DNA of 64,000 nucleotides from Micromonospora eburnea (GCF_900090225.1 NZ_FMHY01000002.1:6634001-6698000), one strand, 5' to 3'; shown: positions 17,602-26,451, numbered from the stretch's first letter. Made by a program: numbers and translations. The notes: generated from the sequence alone by a model not told the origin.

Positions 17602-17605
17602 GGGA

Positions 17606-18232
17606 TCAGGACTCCTTGACCGCGATGGTCTCGACGGTGTTCGCCACATGCTCGAAGGCGTCGCAGGCGGCCTCCAGCTCGTCGGCCACCTCCTTCATCT
17701 TCAGCACCGTGAGCGCGTCGTACTCACCGGAGAAGAGGCGGACAAGCAGCATCCGGTACGCCTGGTCGCCGTCGTTCTCCAGGCGGTTGCACTCGATCCA
17801 GTAGGGCTCAAGGTTCTTCATCGACCGCAGCTGCGGCATCGCCTCGGCGGTCAGCCTCGCCTGCTGGTCCAGCACGTTCACCAGCTCGTGCAGCTCGCGC
17901 GGCAGCGCGGGGAGCTTGGTCAGGCCGTACAGGTAGAGCAGGTTGCCGACCGCCTCCAGGTGGTCCATCACGTCGTCGAGCAGCGAGCCCAGCCGGTAGA
18001 TGTCCTCCCGGTCGAACGGGGTGATGAAGGTAGAGTTGATCTTCTTGTACAGCTCGTGGGTGATCTGGTCGCTGTCGTGCTCGACCTCGGTCAGCCGCTC
18101 GCTGACCGACTGGACGTCGACACCGGGCAGCGCCAGCTCGTTGAGGAGTTCGGTGCCCCGCACGAGGTTCTGCGCAGCCCTGGTGAAGAGCTCGTAGAAG
18201 GCGCCCTCGGTGGGACGGAAGGAAAACTTCAC
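17606..18232 (-). CDS. DUF47/PhoU-like accessory protein of the Pit transporter
   Basis: A 208-residue all-helical cytoplasmic protein. KFSFRPTEGAFYELFTRAAQ, EVEHDSDQITHELYKKINS and TFITPFDREDIYRLGSLLDD are conserved in DUF47 (PhoU-related) proteins, which bind metals through the E/D-rich helices and modulate the neighbouring Pit carrier. GTG at 18232 gives the usual length of about 205 residues; the upstream in-frame extension to 18379 would cross the PHO box and lacks coding character. It is cotranscribed with pit. Confidence 0.92.
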   Translation of the reverse strand: MKFSFRPTEGAFYELFTRAAQNLVRGTELLNELALPGVDVQSVSERLTEVEHDSDQITHELYKKINSTFITPFDREDIYRLGSLLDDVMDHLEAVGNLLYLYGLTKLPALPRELHELVNVLDQQARLTAEAMPQLRSMKNLEPYWIECNRLENDGDQAYRMLLVRLFSGEYDALTVLKMKEVADELEAACDAFEHVANTVETIAVKES

Positions 18233-18351
18233 AGCACGGACCTCGTCGTGTCGGTGGAAGGGTGGGCCGCCGCCCCACTGGGCGCCTGCAGAGGGCATGC
18301 TAGGTACCCCACCGAACCGGGCATCAGTCGGCCTACCCCTGGTCAGGCCCG

Positions 18352-18384
18352 ATTTACCGCCAGTTAACCCGCCGTTCACCTACC
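18352..18384 (+). promoter_or_regulatory. three-unit PHO-box-like repeat upstream of DUF47-pit
   Basis: Three contiguous 11-bp units, ATTTACCGCCA (18352-18362), GTTAACCCGCC (18363-18373) and GTTCACCTACC (18374-18384), match the PhoP direct-repeat pattern with the best unit last. They lie 120-152 bp upstream of the DUF47 start, in the 399-bp gap 18233-18631 that separates it from the ECF sigma gene. The gap otherwise holds only a REP half-site (18543-18552). Confidence 0.6.
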
Positions 18385-18631
18385 TCATCGGCCTCCCGCT
18401 TCCGCCCCTCCCGCCGCGCCTCGAAACCCCCATCCAGATACCCCCGACCCCCCGCCCCAACCCCCTCGCCGAAGCTCCCGCCGATCGGAAGTTGCGGCAC
18501 CGGTCGAACCGGGCAGAAGAGGATGAGCCGGCCACCACCACTTCATGATCGACGCCGGCGGAGGCGGGGCGGGGGCAAGGTGGGGGCAAGGTGGGTGGTG
18601 AGGAGAATGGGGTTGGCGGGAGGGAGCGGAT

Positions 18632-19585
18632 ATGGGGGACCTGGCGGCGGAGTTCGAGGCGGAACGGGGGCACCTGCTGGCGGTCGCGCACCGGATGCTG
18701 GGCACCCGGAGCGAGGCCGAGGACGCGGTGCAGGAGACCTGGCTGCGGTACGCGAAGGCGCTCGCCGACCCCACCGACCGGGCCCAGATCCGCGAGCTGC
18801 GCGGCTGGCTGACCACCACCTGCTCGCGGATCTGCCTGGACGTGCTCCGCTCCGCTCGGGTACGCCGCGAGGCGTACCCCGGCCAGTGGCTGCCGGAGCC
18901 GGTGGTGGCCGAGGTGCCCGCGGTGGACGGCTTCGCCCCCGACCCGGCCGAGCGGGCCGTACGCGCGGAACAACTCGGCACCGCCCTGCTGGTGGTGCTG
19001 GAGCGGCTGACCCCGGAGCAGCGGGTGGCGTTCGTGCTGCACGACGTCTTCGCTGTGCCGTTCGTCACCATCGCCGACGTGCTCGGCACCACCGCCGTCG
19101 CCGCCCGGCAGCTCGCCTCCCGGGCCCGCCGTGCGGTCAGCGCGCCCGACGCCCCGCGGCACACCGCCGACCTGGCCGAGCAGCGGCGGGTGCTCACCGC
19201 GTTCGCGGCCGCCGTGGAGTCCGGAGACCTGGACCGGCTGGTCCAGGTGCTCGCCCCGGACGTGGTGATGATCGGCGACGGTGGCGGGCACATCCCGGCG
19301 GCCCGCCGGCCGGTGATCGGCGCCGTCGCCGCGGCCCGCCTCGTTCTCGGTCTCTTCGGCCAGGCCACCCGGCGGGGCGGCCGGCTCGCGGTCCGGCCCG
19401 TGCTGGTCGACGGCGCGCTCGGCTGGCAGGCGGAGACGGTGCTCCGGGGGCAGCCGGTCCGCATGGTCACCTCGTTCGCCGTGCACGACGGCCGGGTCAC
19501 CGGCGTGTTCAACCAGGTCAACCCGGAGAAGGTGGCCCACCTGGCCGGGCTCGGGGCGGACGCCGGCTGGCCGCCGCGCTGGTAG
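18632..19585 (+). CDS. ECF41-type sigma factor (SigJ-like) with SnoaL-like C-terminal domain
   Basis: A 317-residue sigma factor. Region 2 (about 5-75) contains AHRMLGTRSEAEDAVQETWL and LRGWLTTTCSRICLDVLRSA. The ECF41 linker YPGQWLPEPVV follows. Region 4 (about 115-165) contains LERLTPEQRVAFVLHDVF. The C-terminal SnoaL-like domain (about 180-300) holds the ECF41 marks GDGGGH and NPEKV (the usual DGGGK and NPDKL positions) and acts as a built-in regulator instead of an anti-sigma factor. GGGAGGG precedes ATG at 18632. ECF41 factors usually sit beside a COE-family oxidoreductase, epimerase or decarboxylase; none is adjacent here. Confidence 0.92.
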   Translation: MGDLAAEFEAERGHLLAVAHRMLGTRSEAEDAVQETWLRYAKALADPTDRAQIRELRGWLTTTCSRICLDVLRSARVRREAYPGQWLPEPVVAEVPAVDGFAPDPAERAVRAEQLGTALLVVLERLTPEQRVAFVLHDVFAVPFVTIADVLGTTAVAARQLASRARRAVSAPDAPRHTADLAEQRRVLTAFAAAVESGDLDRLVQVLAPDVVMIGDGGGHIPAARRPVIGAVAAARLVLGLFGQATRRGGRLAVRPVLVDGALGWQAETVLRGQPVRMVTSFAVHDGRVTGVFNQVNPEKVAHLAGLGADAGWPPRW

Positions 19586-19593
19586 CGGCCGGC

Positions 19594-20100
19594 TCAGACC
19601 ACCAGGGCCAGCCACTTCCGGTACGACGTGGCGAACGGCTCGGTGCCGTCCCCGAGCGCGACGAGGAGCCGGCGGGCGGCGGCCTCCGCCTCGACGACCA
19701 CGTCGTCCGGGTAGCCGAAGCGCGCCCGGTTCTCGGCGAACTCGTCCTCGTCGCGCAGCTCGACGATGCCGGTCTCCCGGCGGCGGACCACGTCCAGGTC
19801 GAGGTCGATCAGGTGGACCGTGCTCTCGCCGTCCCACCGTGCCGGGGTGGTGATGTCGCAGTAGACCTCGCTGGTCCGCGGCGGCGGGTTGAACATGCCG
19901 GTCCACCAGCCGTGCCGGGGCACCAGCAACACGAACGGGATCTGCTCGACCGAGGGCCGGCCGTGGTAGACCGATTCGGTGCCGGCCGGCACGCCGAGCC
20001 ACACACCGAGGTCGTCCTCGGCGAGCCGGCGGGCGGGGTAGTCACGGTGGGCGCTGCCGTCGTACTTGCGGTAGATCACGCGGACCACATCGCTCGGCAT
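19594..20100 (-). CDS. DUF402 (FomD-like) domain protein
   Basis: A 168-residue protein. WWTGMFNPPPRTSEVYCDIT, VHLIDLDLDVVRRRETGIVE and LRDEDEFAENRARFGYPDDV carry the acidic cluster of DUF402, where conserved Asp/Glu residues bind divalent metal for nucleotide hydrolysis in characterised relatives (FomD, Ntdp). Its exact substrate is unknown. ATG at 20100 is the natural start. It converges on the ECF41 sigma gene with stops 8 bp apart and is divergent from dinG across about 125 bp. Confidence 0.85.
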   Translation of the reverse strand: MPSDVVRVIYRKYDGSAHRDYPARRLAEDDLGVWLGVPAGTESVYHGRPSVEQIPFVLLVPRHGWWTGMFNPPPRTSEVYCDITTPARWDGESTVHLIDLDLDVVRRRETGIVELRDEDEFAENRARFGYPDDVVVEAEAAARRLLVALGDGTEPFATSYRKWLALVV

Positions 20101-20226
20101 GACTGGCACCCTAACCGATTCCGGCCACGCGACGCGATCGGCAGGTAACCGGACGCGATCCGACCGGACCGCGCCACGAAGCGGTTCGACGCGACCCCTG
20201 TCAGCGGCGGCGGGTACGGTCGCACG

Positions 20227-22362
20227 GTGACCCTGCCCCGTACCGCCACCGGTCCCACCGTCCGAAAGAAGCGCCGGGGCAACCGGCCCAGCGGCGGCGA
20301 ACTGCTGGCCGCGGCGATCGGCGCGGTCCCCGGCGGCGCGGCCCGCCCCGGCCAGCAGCAGATGGCCGAGGCGATCGAGCAGAGCATCAGCTCCGGCGAG
20401 CACCTGCTGGTCCAGGCCGGCACCGGCACCGGCAAGTCGCTGGCGTACCTGACCCCGGCGCTGACCGTGGATGGCCCGGTGGTGGTCTCCACCGCCACCC
20501 TGGCGTTGCAGTCCCAACTGGTCGATCACGACCTGCCCCGGCTGGCCGACGCGGTGGAGTCGCTGCTCGGCCGCCGTCCGACCTTCGCGGTGCTGAAGGG
20601 CCGGCACCACTACCTGTGCCTGGCCAGGTTGGACAGCTCCACAGAGGAGGAGCCGGAGGACACCCTCTTCGACGCACCCCGGCCCGGCGGCGGCACCAAG
20701 TGGCTCGGCGAGGCGGGCCGGCTCGGCAAGCAGATCCAGCGGCTGCGCGACTGGGCGGAGAAGACCGCCACCGGCGATCGGGACGAGTTGGATCCGGGGG
20801 TCGACGACCAGGTCTGGCGGACCGTGTCGATGCCGGCGCGGGAATGCGTCGGCGCGGCCCGCTGCCCGTTCGGGCAGGAGTGCTTCGCCGAGGCGTCGCG
20901 GGCCCGGGCCCGCGAGGCCGACATCGTCGTCACCAACCACAGCCTCCTCGCCGTCGACATGCTCGCCGGCCGGCACATCGTGCCGCCACACAAGCTGCTC
21001 ATCGTCGACGAGGCGCACGAGCTGGCCGACCGGGTCTCCTCAGCGGCCCAGGCCGAGCTGGTCCCGGAGCTGATCGACAGATCCGCCCGCCGGGCCCGGC
21101 CGCTGCTGCGCCCGGAACTGGCCGAACGGCTCACCGAGGCCGGCGACGCCCTCGCGGTGGGGCTGGCCGAGGTGCCGGCCGGGCGGCTCACCGCCGGGCT
21201 GCCGCCCGCGCTACGCGAGGCGTGCACACTGCTGGACGGGGCCACCCGGGCGGCGTTGGAGTCGATCGGCGACGTCAAGTCCGACGACCCGGACCCGGTC
21301 CGCAAACAGCAGGCCAAGGCGGTGCTGGACGAACTGTCCAGCACCGCGCAGCGGCTGCTGGAAGAGGCCGACCACGACGTGGCCTGGGTGGAGAAGCCGG
21401 AGAACGGCAGCCGCCGCGCCCTGGTGGTCGCGCCGCTCTCCGTCGCCGGCACCCTCGCCACCCACCTGTACGACGAACGTACGGTGGTCGTCACGTCGGC
21501 CACCCTGGCGCTGGGCGGGCGCTTCGACACGGTCGCCCGCGCGCTGGGGCTGGACGCGCCACCACCCGCCCCGCCATCCCCGGCCGCCGCCGCGCTGGCC
21601 GCCACGGCCGCTGCCGGTCGGCCCCGGACCGGGGCCGCGGACACCGAGGGCAGGCAGAGCGCAGCCGGCACGGCACCGGCCACCGAGGGGCCCGGTTGGC
21701 GTTCGCTCGACGTCGGCTCGCCGTTCGACTACGCGCGGCAGGGCATCCTGTACGTCGCCGCACACCTGCCCCGCCCCAGCGTCTCCGGGCTGCCCGACGC
21801 GGCCGGCGAGGAGCTGTTGGCACTGGTCGGGGCGCTCGGCGGGCGTACCCTCGGGCTCTTCTCCTCGCGGCGGGCCGCGCAGCAGGCGGCGGAGCTGCTC
21901 CGCGCGCGGACCGACCTGCCGGTGCTGCTACAGGGCGAGGAGGCGCTGCCGCTGCTGGTCCGCCGGTTCCGGGAGGAGCGGGAGAGCTGCCTGTTCGGGG
22001 TGATGTCGCTCTGGCAGGGGGTGGACGTGCCGGGTGACTCCTGCCAGCTCGTGGTGATCGACCGGCTGCCGTTCCCCCGGCCCGACGAGCCGCTGGCCGC
22101 GGCCCGCGCGGCGGCGGTGGACGCCGGCGGCGGCTCCGGTTTCGCCGCGGTCAGCGTGCCGATCGCGGCGGTCCGGCTGGCCCAGGGCGTCGGCCGGCTG
22201 ATCCGGGCCACCGGCGACCGGGGGGTGGTGGCGGTGCTCGACTCCCGGCTGGAGACCGCCCGCGGCTACGGACCGTTCCTGCGCCGCTCGCTGCCGCCGT
22301 TCTGGTACACCACCCGGTCCGACGTGGCCCGGGGCGCACTGGAACGGCTCGGCCGCTCCTGA
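20227..22362 (+). CDS. dinG: DinG-family ATP-dependent DNA helicase (superfamily 2, Fe-S type)
   Basis: A 711-residue XPD/DinG-type 5'-3' helicase. Walker A is AGTGTGKS (about residue 66), the DEAH box is LLIVDEAHEL (about 260) and late motifs are GVMSLWQGVDVPG and RLAQGVGRLIRATGDRGVVA. An iron-sulfur cluster is suggested by cysteines in HHYLCLARL, CVGAARCPFGQEC and nearby. Such helicases resolve R-loops and unusual DNA structures in repair. A low-complexity Ala/Pro-rich insert (about 440-485) interrupts the second RecA domain. GTG at 20227 gives a normal-length protein. A repeat region follows directly. Confidence 0.93.
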   Translation: MTLPRTATGPTVRKKRRGNRPSGGELLAAAIGAVPGGAARPGQQQMAEAIEQSISSGEHLLVQAGTGTGKSLAYLTPALTVDGPVVVSTATLALQSQLVDHDLPRLADAVESLLGRRPTFAVLKGRHHYLCLARLDSSTEEEPEDTLFDAPRPGGGTKWLGEAGRLGKQIQRLRDWAEKTATGDRDELDPGVDDQVWRTVSMPARECVGAARCPFGQECFAEASRARAREADIVVTNHSLLAVDMLAGRHIVPPHKLLIVDEAHELADRVSSAAQAELVPELIDRSARRARPLLRPELAERLTEAGDALAVGLAEVPAGRLTAGLPPALREACTLLDGATRAALESIGDVKSDDPDPVRKQQAKAVLDELSSTAQRLLEEADHDVAWVEKPENGSRRALVVAPLSVAGTLATHLYDERTVVVTSATLALGGRFDTVARALGLDAPPPAPPSPAAAALAATAAAGRPRTGAADTEGRQSAAGTAPATEGPGWRSLDVGSPFDYARQGILYVAAHLPRPSVSGLPDAAGEELLALVGALGGRTLGLFSSRRAAQQAAELLRARTDLPVLLQGEEALPLLVRRFREERESCLFGVMSLWQGVDVPGDSCQLVVIDRLPFPRPDEPLAAARAAAVDAGGGSGFAAVSVPIAAVRLAQGVGRLIRATGDRGVVAVLDSRLETARGYGPFLRRSLPPFWYTTRSDVARGALERLGRS

Positions 22363-22388
22363 CCGGCCGCCTCTCGGCAGCCGGACCC

Positions 22389-22660
22389 GCCCGCGTTGAT
22401 CAACCGCCGCCCGCGTTGATCAACTCCACGTGCGGCACACCGTGGTCTCCGCAGAGCCACCCGCGTTGATCAACTCCACGTGCGGCACACCGTGGTCTCC
22501 GCCAGCCCGGAGACCGCACGTTGCCGCAACCCGCGCTGATCCACTCCAGATGCCGCACATCGCGGTCTCCGCCCAGCCACCCGCATTGATCAACTCCACG
22601 TGCCGCACATCGTGGTCTCCGCCAGCCCGGAGACCACACATTGCCGCACCTGGAGTTGCC
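22389..22660. repeat. REP-like mosaic of direct and inverted repeats after dinG
   Basis: The 303-bp gap 22363-22665 is filled by imperfect copies of one module: CCGCGTTGATCAACTCCACG, then TGCGGCACA and CGTGGTCTCCGC. The module head occurs at 22391, 22411, 22461, 22531 and 22581. Inverted GGTCTCC/GGAGACC arms surround GCCAGCCC near 22500 and 22620. The last copy ends in TGCCGCACCTGGAGTTG, the complement of the module head. No ORF with coding character is present. Confidence 0.8.
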
Positions 22661-22665
22661 AAGAC

Positions 22666-23952
22666 CTAGGGAGCCTGGGAGGCCACCACGACGGCGTCCG
22701 GCGGGGTGTCCGGCACGGTCCGGGCGGCGAGCCGGCGGATCGCGGTGTTGAGCACCGCGATCAGCGGCACCGCGACCAGCGCGCCGGCGATGCCGGCGAG
22801 GACCACCCCGGCCGCGATCCCGATGATCACGGCGAGCGGGTGGATGGCCACCGCCCGACCCATGATCAACGGCTGGAGCACGTGCCCCTCCATCTGCTGC
22901 ACGCCGATCACCGCACCCAGAATGATCAACGCGGTCACCGGGCCGCTGTCCACGAGCGCGACCAGCACGGCCACCCCGCCGGAGAGCGCCGCCCCGACGA
23001 TCGGGATGAACGCCCCCAGGAAGACCAGGGCGGCCAGTGGGAACGCGAACGGAATGTCGAAGATGACCAGGAAGACGCCGATGCCGACGGCGTCTATGAA
23101 GGCGACCAGCACGGTGGCCCGGACGTACGCGCCCAGCGTCGCCCAGGAGGCCCGGCCGGCGTCATCGACCTTCCAGCGGGCGGCCACCGGCAGCAACCGG
23201 ACCAGGAACCGCCAGATCTTGTTGCCATCGCGCAGGAAGAAGAAGGTCGCGAAGAGCACCAGGACGGTGCCGGTCAGCACCTCGGCCAGCGTCGCCGTGG
23301 CGGAGAGGGCGCTGGTGGTGACCGTCTTGGAGTTGCCGGTGATCCAGGTCTGCGCCTCGTCGATGTAGTGGTTGAGCTGGCTGTCCGAGACGTGCAGCGG
23401 GCCCGTCCTGAGCCAGTCCTGGATCTGCCGTACGCCCTGCGACGACTTCTCGCTCAGCTCGGGCACGCCCCGGATGAACTCGTTCACCGCCAGGGTGAGC
23501 GTGCCGACCACCGCGGCCAGGCCGCCGACCAGCACCACACCGGTCGCCAGCGAGCGCGGGAAGCGGGCCCTGAGCAGCCAGCCGACCGCCGGGGCGAGCA
23601 GCGCGGAGAGCAGCAGCGCGATCGCCAGCGGGATGATCACGATGCGGATGGTGCCGACGATCCTGAGCAGCGCCCAGGCGACGATGCCGATCGCGATCAA
23701 CCGCCAGGACCAGGCGGCGGCGATCCGCAGCGCGTGCGGCACGTCGGCGTCGTCCTGGCTGGCGGTCGACGGGTGCGGGGCGCTCGACGGTTCCGGACCG
23801 GCCGTGGTCGCCGCTCCCGCAGTCGCCGGGCCCGACGGAATGTCCGGCTCCCCCGGCGCGTCCACGGGGTCGACCCGGCGGGCCCGGGCCGACGCGCGGC
23901 CCGAATCGTACGCGCGGCGGAGCCGTCCGCGCATCCGCTCGAAGCGGCTCAA
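22666..23952 (-). CDS. AI-2E-type (PerM/DUF20) transport-family membrane protein
   Basis: A 428-residue membrane protein. A basic/Ala-rich cytoplasmic N-terminus of about 85 residues precedes about eight helices. ALRIAAAWSWRLIAIGIVAW begins the membrane part. The conserved C-terminal region includes FAFPLAALVFLGAFIPIVGA, IGVQQMEGHVLQPLIMGRAV and HPLAVIIGIAAGVVLAGI, which is diagnostic for this family. Members export signals or ions, but this one has no known substrate. TTG at 23952 is chosen because GGGAGG lies 5-6 nt upstream. Hydrophobic gaps match the family; the long tail is specific. Confidence 0.87.
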   Translation of the reverse strand: MSRFERMRGRLRRAYDSGRASARARRVDPVDAPGEPDIPSGPATAGAATTAGPEPSSAPHPSTASQDDADVPHALRIAAAWSWRLIAIGIVAWALLRIVGTIRIVIIPLAIALLLSALLAPAVGWLLRARFPRSLATGVVLVGGLAAVVGTLTLAVNEFIRGVPELSEKSSQGVRQIQDWLRTGPLHVSDSQLNHYIDEAQTWITGNSKTVTTSALSATATLAEVLTGTVLVLFATFFFLRDGNKIWRFLVRLLPVAARWKVDDAGRASWATLGAYVRATVLVAFIDAVGIGVFLVIFDIPFAFPLAALVFLGAFIPIVGAALSGGVAVLVALVDSGPVTALIILGAVIGVQQMEGHVLQPLIMGRAVAIHPLAVIIGIAAGVVLAGIAGALVAVPLIAVLNTAIRRLAARTVPDTPPDAVVVASQAP

Positions 23953-24104
23953 GCGCACCTCCCGGAAACTGGTCCGCCCACGGCACAGGGGGGACAGAAT
24001 AGTCGTCCGTCCCACCCTAGGTCGGGTCCGCCACACATCGCCCCTGCCCCATTCCGGCCAACCACGCCGACGATCGACCGTGGCGTACGCGGTAGCGTCT
24101 TCGC

Positions 24105-24452
24105 GTGACCGTCGACCAGAACCTCGACTCCGGCCTGCCGATCCGTCTGCTGCACGACCGCGTGCTGGTGCGGACGGAGGGCAGCGACGGGGAACGCCGA
24201 TCCACCGCCGGCATCGTGATCCCGGCCACAGCAGCGGTGGGCAAGCGACTGGCCTGGGCGACCGCCGTGGGGGTGGGCCCGAACGTGCGCTCCATCGTCT
24301 CCGGGGACCGGGTGCTCTTCGACCCCGACGACCGCTCCGAGGTCGAACTGCACGGCCGGGCGTACGTCCTGCTGCGCGAGCGCGACGTGCACGCGGTCGC
24401 CGCCGAGCGGGTGGAGAAGGAGCCCTCGGGCTCGACCGGCCTCTACCTGTAG
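24105..24452 (+). CDS. GroES-like co-chaperonin (Cpn10 family)
   Basis: A 115-residue protein. RLLHDRVLVRTEG, STAGIVIPATA and VGPNVRSIVSGDRVLFDPDD follow the Cpn10 barrel with its mobile-loop region (GERRSTAGIVIP); the C-terminus HGRAYVLLRERDVHAV corresponds to the usual final strand. It is slightly longer than GroES (about 100) and not next to a groEL gene. groEL2 lies 12 kb away with its own CIRCE sites, and the main groES-groEL1 pair is presumably elsewhere. It may serve as an alternative lid. GTG at 24105; divergent from the AI-2E-type gene. Confidence 0.85.
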   Translation: MTVDQNLDSGLPIRLLHDRVLVRTEGSDGERRSTAGIVIPATAAVGKRLAWATAVGVGPNVRSIVSGDRVLFDPDDRSEVELHGRAYVLLRERDVHAVAAERVEKEPSGSTGLYL

Positions 24453-24532
24453 CCCCGCCCCGCCCACCCGGGCGTCGTTTGCCGCGCTGCCCGGCGGGAA
24501 GCCCAGGCACCACAGCGCCCTGGGGAGGGACC

Positions 24533-24700
24533 ATGCCGATTGTGCTCAAAAAGCTACTGGCCTGGGGACTCGTCGCGTTCCTGATCTACTACGTGGCCTT
24601 CCGCCCGAACGGCGCGGCGCAACTGGTCAAGACGATCGGGGCGGGCCTGATGGCCATCGCCCAGGGCATCGGCGACTTCCTCACCAGCCTGATGGGCTGA
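24533..24700 (+). CDS. 55-residue small membrane protein
   Basis: A short frame with ATG at 24533 behind GGGGAGGGACC, an excellent SD. The protein has one membrane helix (about 8-24, LLAWGLVAFLIYYVAF) and an amphipathic C-terminal half (LVKTIGAGLMAIAQGIGDF, then LTSLMG). It follows the GroES-like gene by 80 bp on the same strand. Similar tiny proteins are common and conserved in actinobacteria but have no assigned role. Confidence 0.75.
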   Translation: MPIVLKKLLAWGLVAFLIYYVAFRPNGAAQLVKTIGAGLMAIAQGIGDFLTSLMG

Positions 24701-24766
24701 CCCCACGCCCTGGCCGGCGCCGCGCGTTCCGGCACCGGGGTCCAGGGGGGGTGCGGCTGGGGCCGG

Positions 24767-26215
24767 TCAGCCGCCGGGGTGCCAGGGCCCGGCAGGAGGG
24801 TGGGTGCCGTACCAGCCGGGTGGGCCGTAGCCGGCCGGGTGGGTCGGGGGCGGCGGTGGCGGGGTCAGCACCACCGGGATCGGCACCACCGGCTCGTCCG
24901 GGGCCTCGACCGCGCGCCGCGACCCGTCCGGGAACCGCAGATGGTAGTGCCGCCCATCCCAGATCCCGATCGGCGCCTGCGGGTCGCGGCCCACGAAGAA
25001 CGCCCGGTACGCGCCGATCGAGTCCAGCAACTCCCGCTCCTCCCGCGCCGTCCGGTCCCGTTCGGCCGGCGTCCGGTCCAGCCCTCGGCGCATACCGTCA
25101 CGCAGCAGCGCCAGCCGGGTCGCGGCGAACTGGTAACCCCGCATCGCCTGCACTCCGCCCTCGCCGGCCACCCGCCGGGCCCAGGTACGCGCGGCGTGCC
25201 GCCGGCCGAGGCTGCCCAGTGCGGCCACCTCCGGCGGGGTGAGCCAACCGGCCCGTACATAGTCCGGCAGGGTGCGCTCGGTGAGCCGCCCCTCCCAGGC
25301 GCGCAGCCAGATCGCCAGCCCCACCATCGCGAAGAAGATCGGCACCATCACGCCGATGTAGCCGTACAGGACGATGACCGGCTGCCCGGTGGCGACGGCC
25401 AGCGAGGGCAGCAGGTTCCAGGTGCCGTGCAGCATCATCGCCACCAGCAGGCCGGCGATCGGGGCGAGAACGCGGACCCGCCGGTCGGCCGTACGGGCGG
25501 CGATGCCCAGCCCCACCCCGGTCATCGAGGTGAACAGCGGGTGGGCGAAACCGAAGAGCAGGATCCGGACGATGAAGATGGCGATCACCTGTTGGGCGCC
25601 GGTGGCCGGGCCGTACTCCTCGACGCCGGCCCGGTAGCCGTACCCGCCCAGGTAGAGGATGTTCTCCACCATGGCGAACCCGATCGCGGAGAGCCCGCAG
25701 TAGACCAGCCCGTCGGTGATCCCGGAGAACTCCCGGCGACGGAAGATCAACAGCAGGATCGGGAAGGCCGCCTTGGTCAACTCCTCGATGAACGGGGCGA
25801 CCAGCACGGCGGTCAGCGCCGCTGGCAGCCCCCAGTGCTTGAACAGGCTGGCAAAGGCCTCGTTGACCGTCAACGAGATCGACGTCGCGACGAACGCGCC
25901 CCAGACGAAACAGAAGATCAGGTACGGCAGCGGCTCGGGTTCGTACCGGTCCAGCCAGAGGAAGCAGGCGACCAGCACCGGCACCGGCAGGATCGCCGCG
26001 ATCACCCCGACCAGCAGGGCCTGCGGGCCCAATCCGGTGCCAAGCGTGTAGAGAATGAAGACCGCGCCGGCGGCGATCACCACCAGAAGCCCGACGAGGG
26101 CCACGATCCGCCACCAGTTCAGCTGGCGCTTCGGCAACCGGGGAGTCGACGACCCCGGCGGCGGGAGGGCGGGCACGGGCGGCGGCGGGGCTCCGCCGGG
26201 CGGGGTGTCGGCCAT
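24767..26215 (-). CDS. PrsW-family intramembrane metalloprotease
   Basis: A 482-residue membrane protease. After a Pro-rich tail (about 1-45) there are about nine helices carrying the PrsW motifs: FIEELTKAAFP (EExxK), FAMVENILYLGG, FGFAHPLFTSMTG and MMLHGTWNL, whose Glu and His residues bind the catalytic metal. PrsW proteases cleave membrane proteins such as anti-sigma factors. The C-terminal third (about 340-480) is a soluble region ending in a Pro-rich tail, longer than minimal PrsW. ATG at 26215 is the first codon with coding bias. It is divergent from the SAM-IV-controlled gene. Confidence 0.9.
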   Translation of the reverse strand: MADTPPGGAPPPPVPALPPPGSSTPRLPKRQLNWWRIVALVGLLVVIAAGAVFILYTLGTGLGPQALLVGVIAAILPVPVLVACFLWLDRYEPEPLPYLIFCFVWGAFVATSISLTVNEAFASLFKHWGLPAALTAVLVAPFIEELTKAAFPILLLIFRRREFSGITDGLVYCGLSAIGFAMVENILYLGGYGYRAGVEEYGPATGAQQVIAIFIVRILLFGFAHPLFTSMTGVGLGIAARTADRRVRVLAPIAGLLVAMMLHGTWNLLPSLAVATGQPVIVLYGYIGVMVPIFFAMVGLAIWLRAWEGRLTERTLPDYVRAGWLTPPEVAALGSLGRRHAARTWARRVAGEGGVQAMRGYQFAATRLALLRDGMRRGLDRTPAERDRTAREERELLDSIGAYRAFFVGRDPQAPIGIWDGRHYHLRFPDGSRRAVEAPDEPVVPIPVVLTPPPPPPTHPAGYGPPGWYGTHPPAGPWHPGG

Positions 26216-26280
26216 GGCGTCAGCGTAGTCACCCGCGCCGCTCTGGTTCGGCCGCATCGGTGCGCGTATGCTCCCGGACA

Positions 26281-26402
26281 GGTCACGAGCGCCAGCGTCA
26301 AGCCCCGGCTTGCTGGCCGGCAACCCTCGTCGAGTTCGCGGTGGGGTGCCCCGGGTGATGACCGGGCCCAGCCCGAACCGCGTGCTGGGCAAGCGCGGAC
26401 CC
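26281..26402 (+). ncRNA. SAM-IV riboswitch
   Basis: The stretch starts GGTCACGAGCGCCAGCGTCA, continues AGCCCCGGCTTGCTGGCCGG and CAACCCTC, then GGTGGGGTGCCCCGGGTGAT, closing P1 with TGACC (26359-26363 against 26281-26285). The downstream arm GTGCTGGGCAAGCGCGGAC supplies the 3' pseudoknot typical of class IV. This is the known actinobacterial SAM-IV consensus. A GGGTCC-CCT-GGACCC hairpin and then GGGAGG follow before the ATG at 26452, so ligand binding may control translation of the aminotransferase. Confidence 0.92.
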
Positions 26403-26451
26403 CGTCCCGGTAGCCACGCCCCGGGGTCCCCTGGACCCGGGAGGTTCCGGC

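Noticed and set aside
18380..20002. A 540-codon minus-strand frame over the ECF41 region
   Set aside because: It runs antisense to a sigma factor with all family motifs and shows no coding features of its own.
22389..22660. Possible CRISPR array
   Set aside because: Module spacing is irregular, copies are partly inverted and intervening sequences are not unique spacers; no cas genes are nearby.
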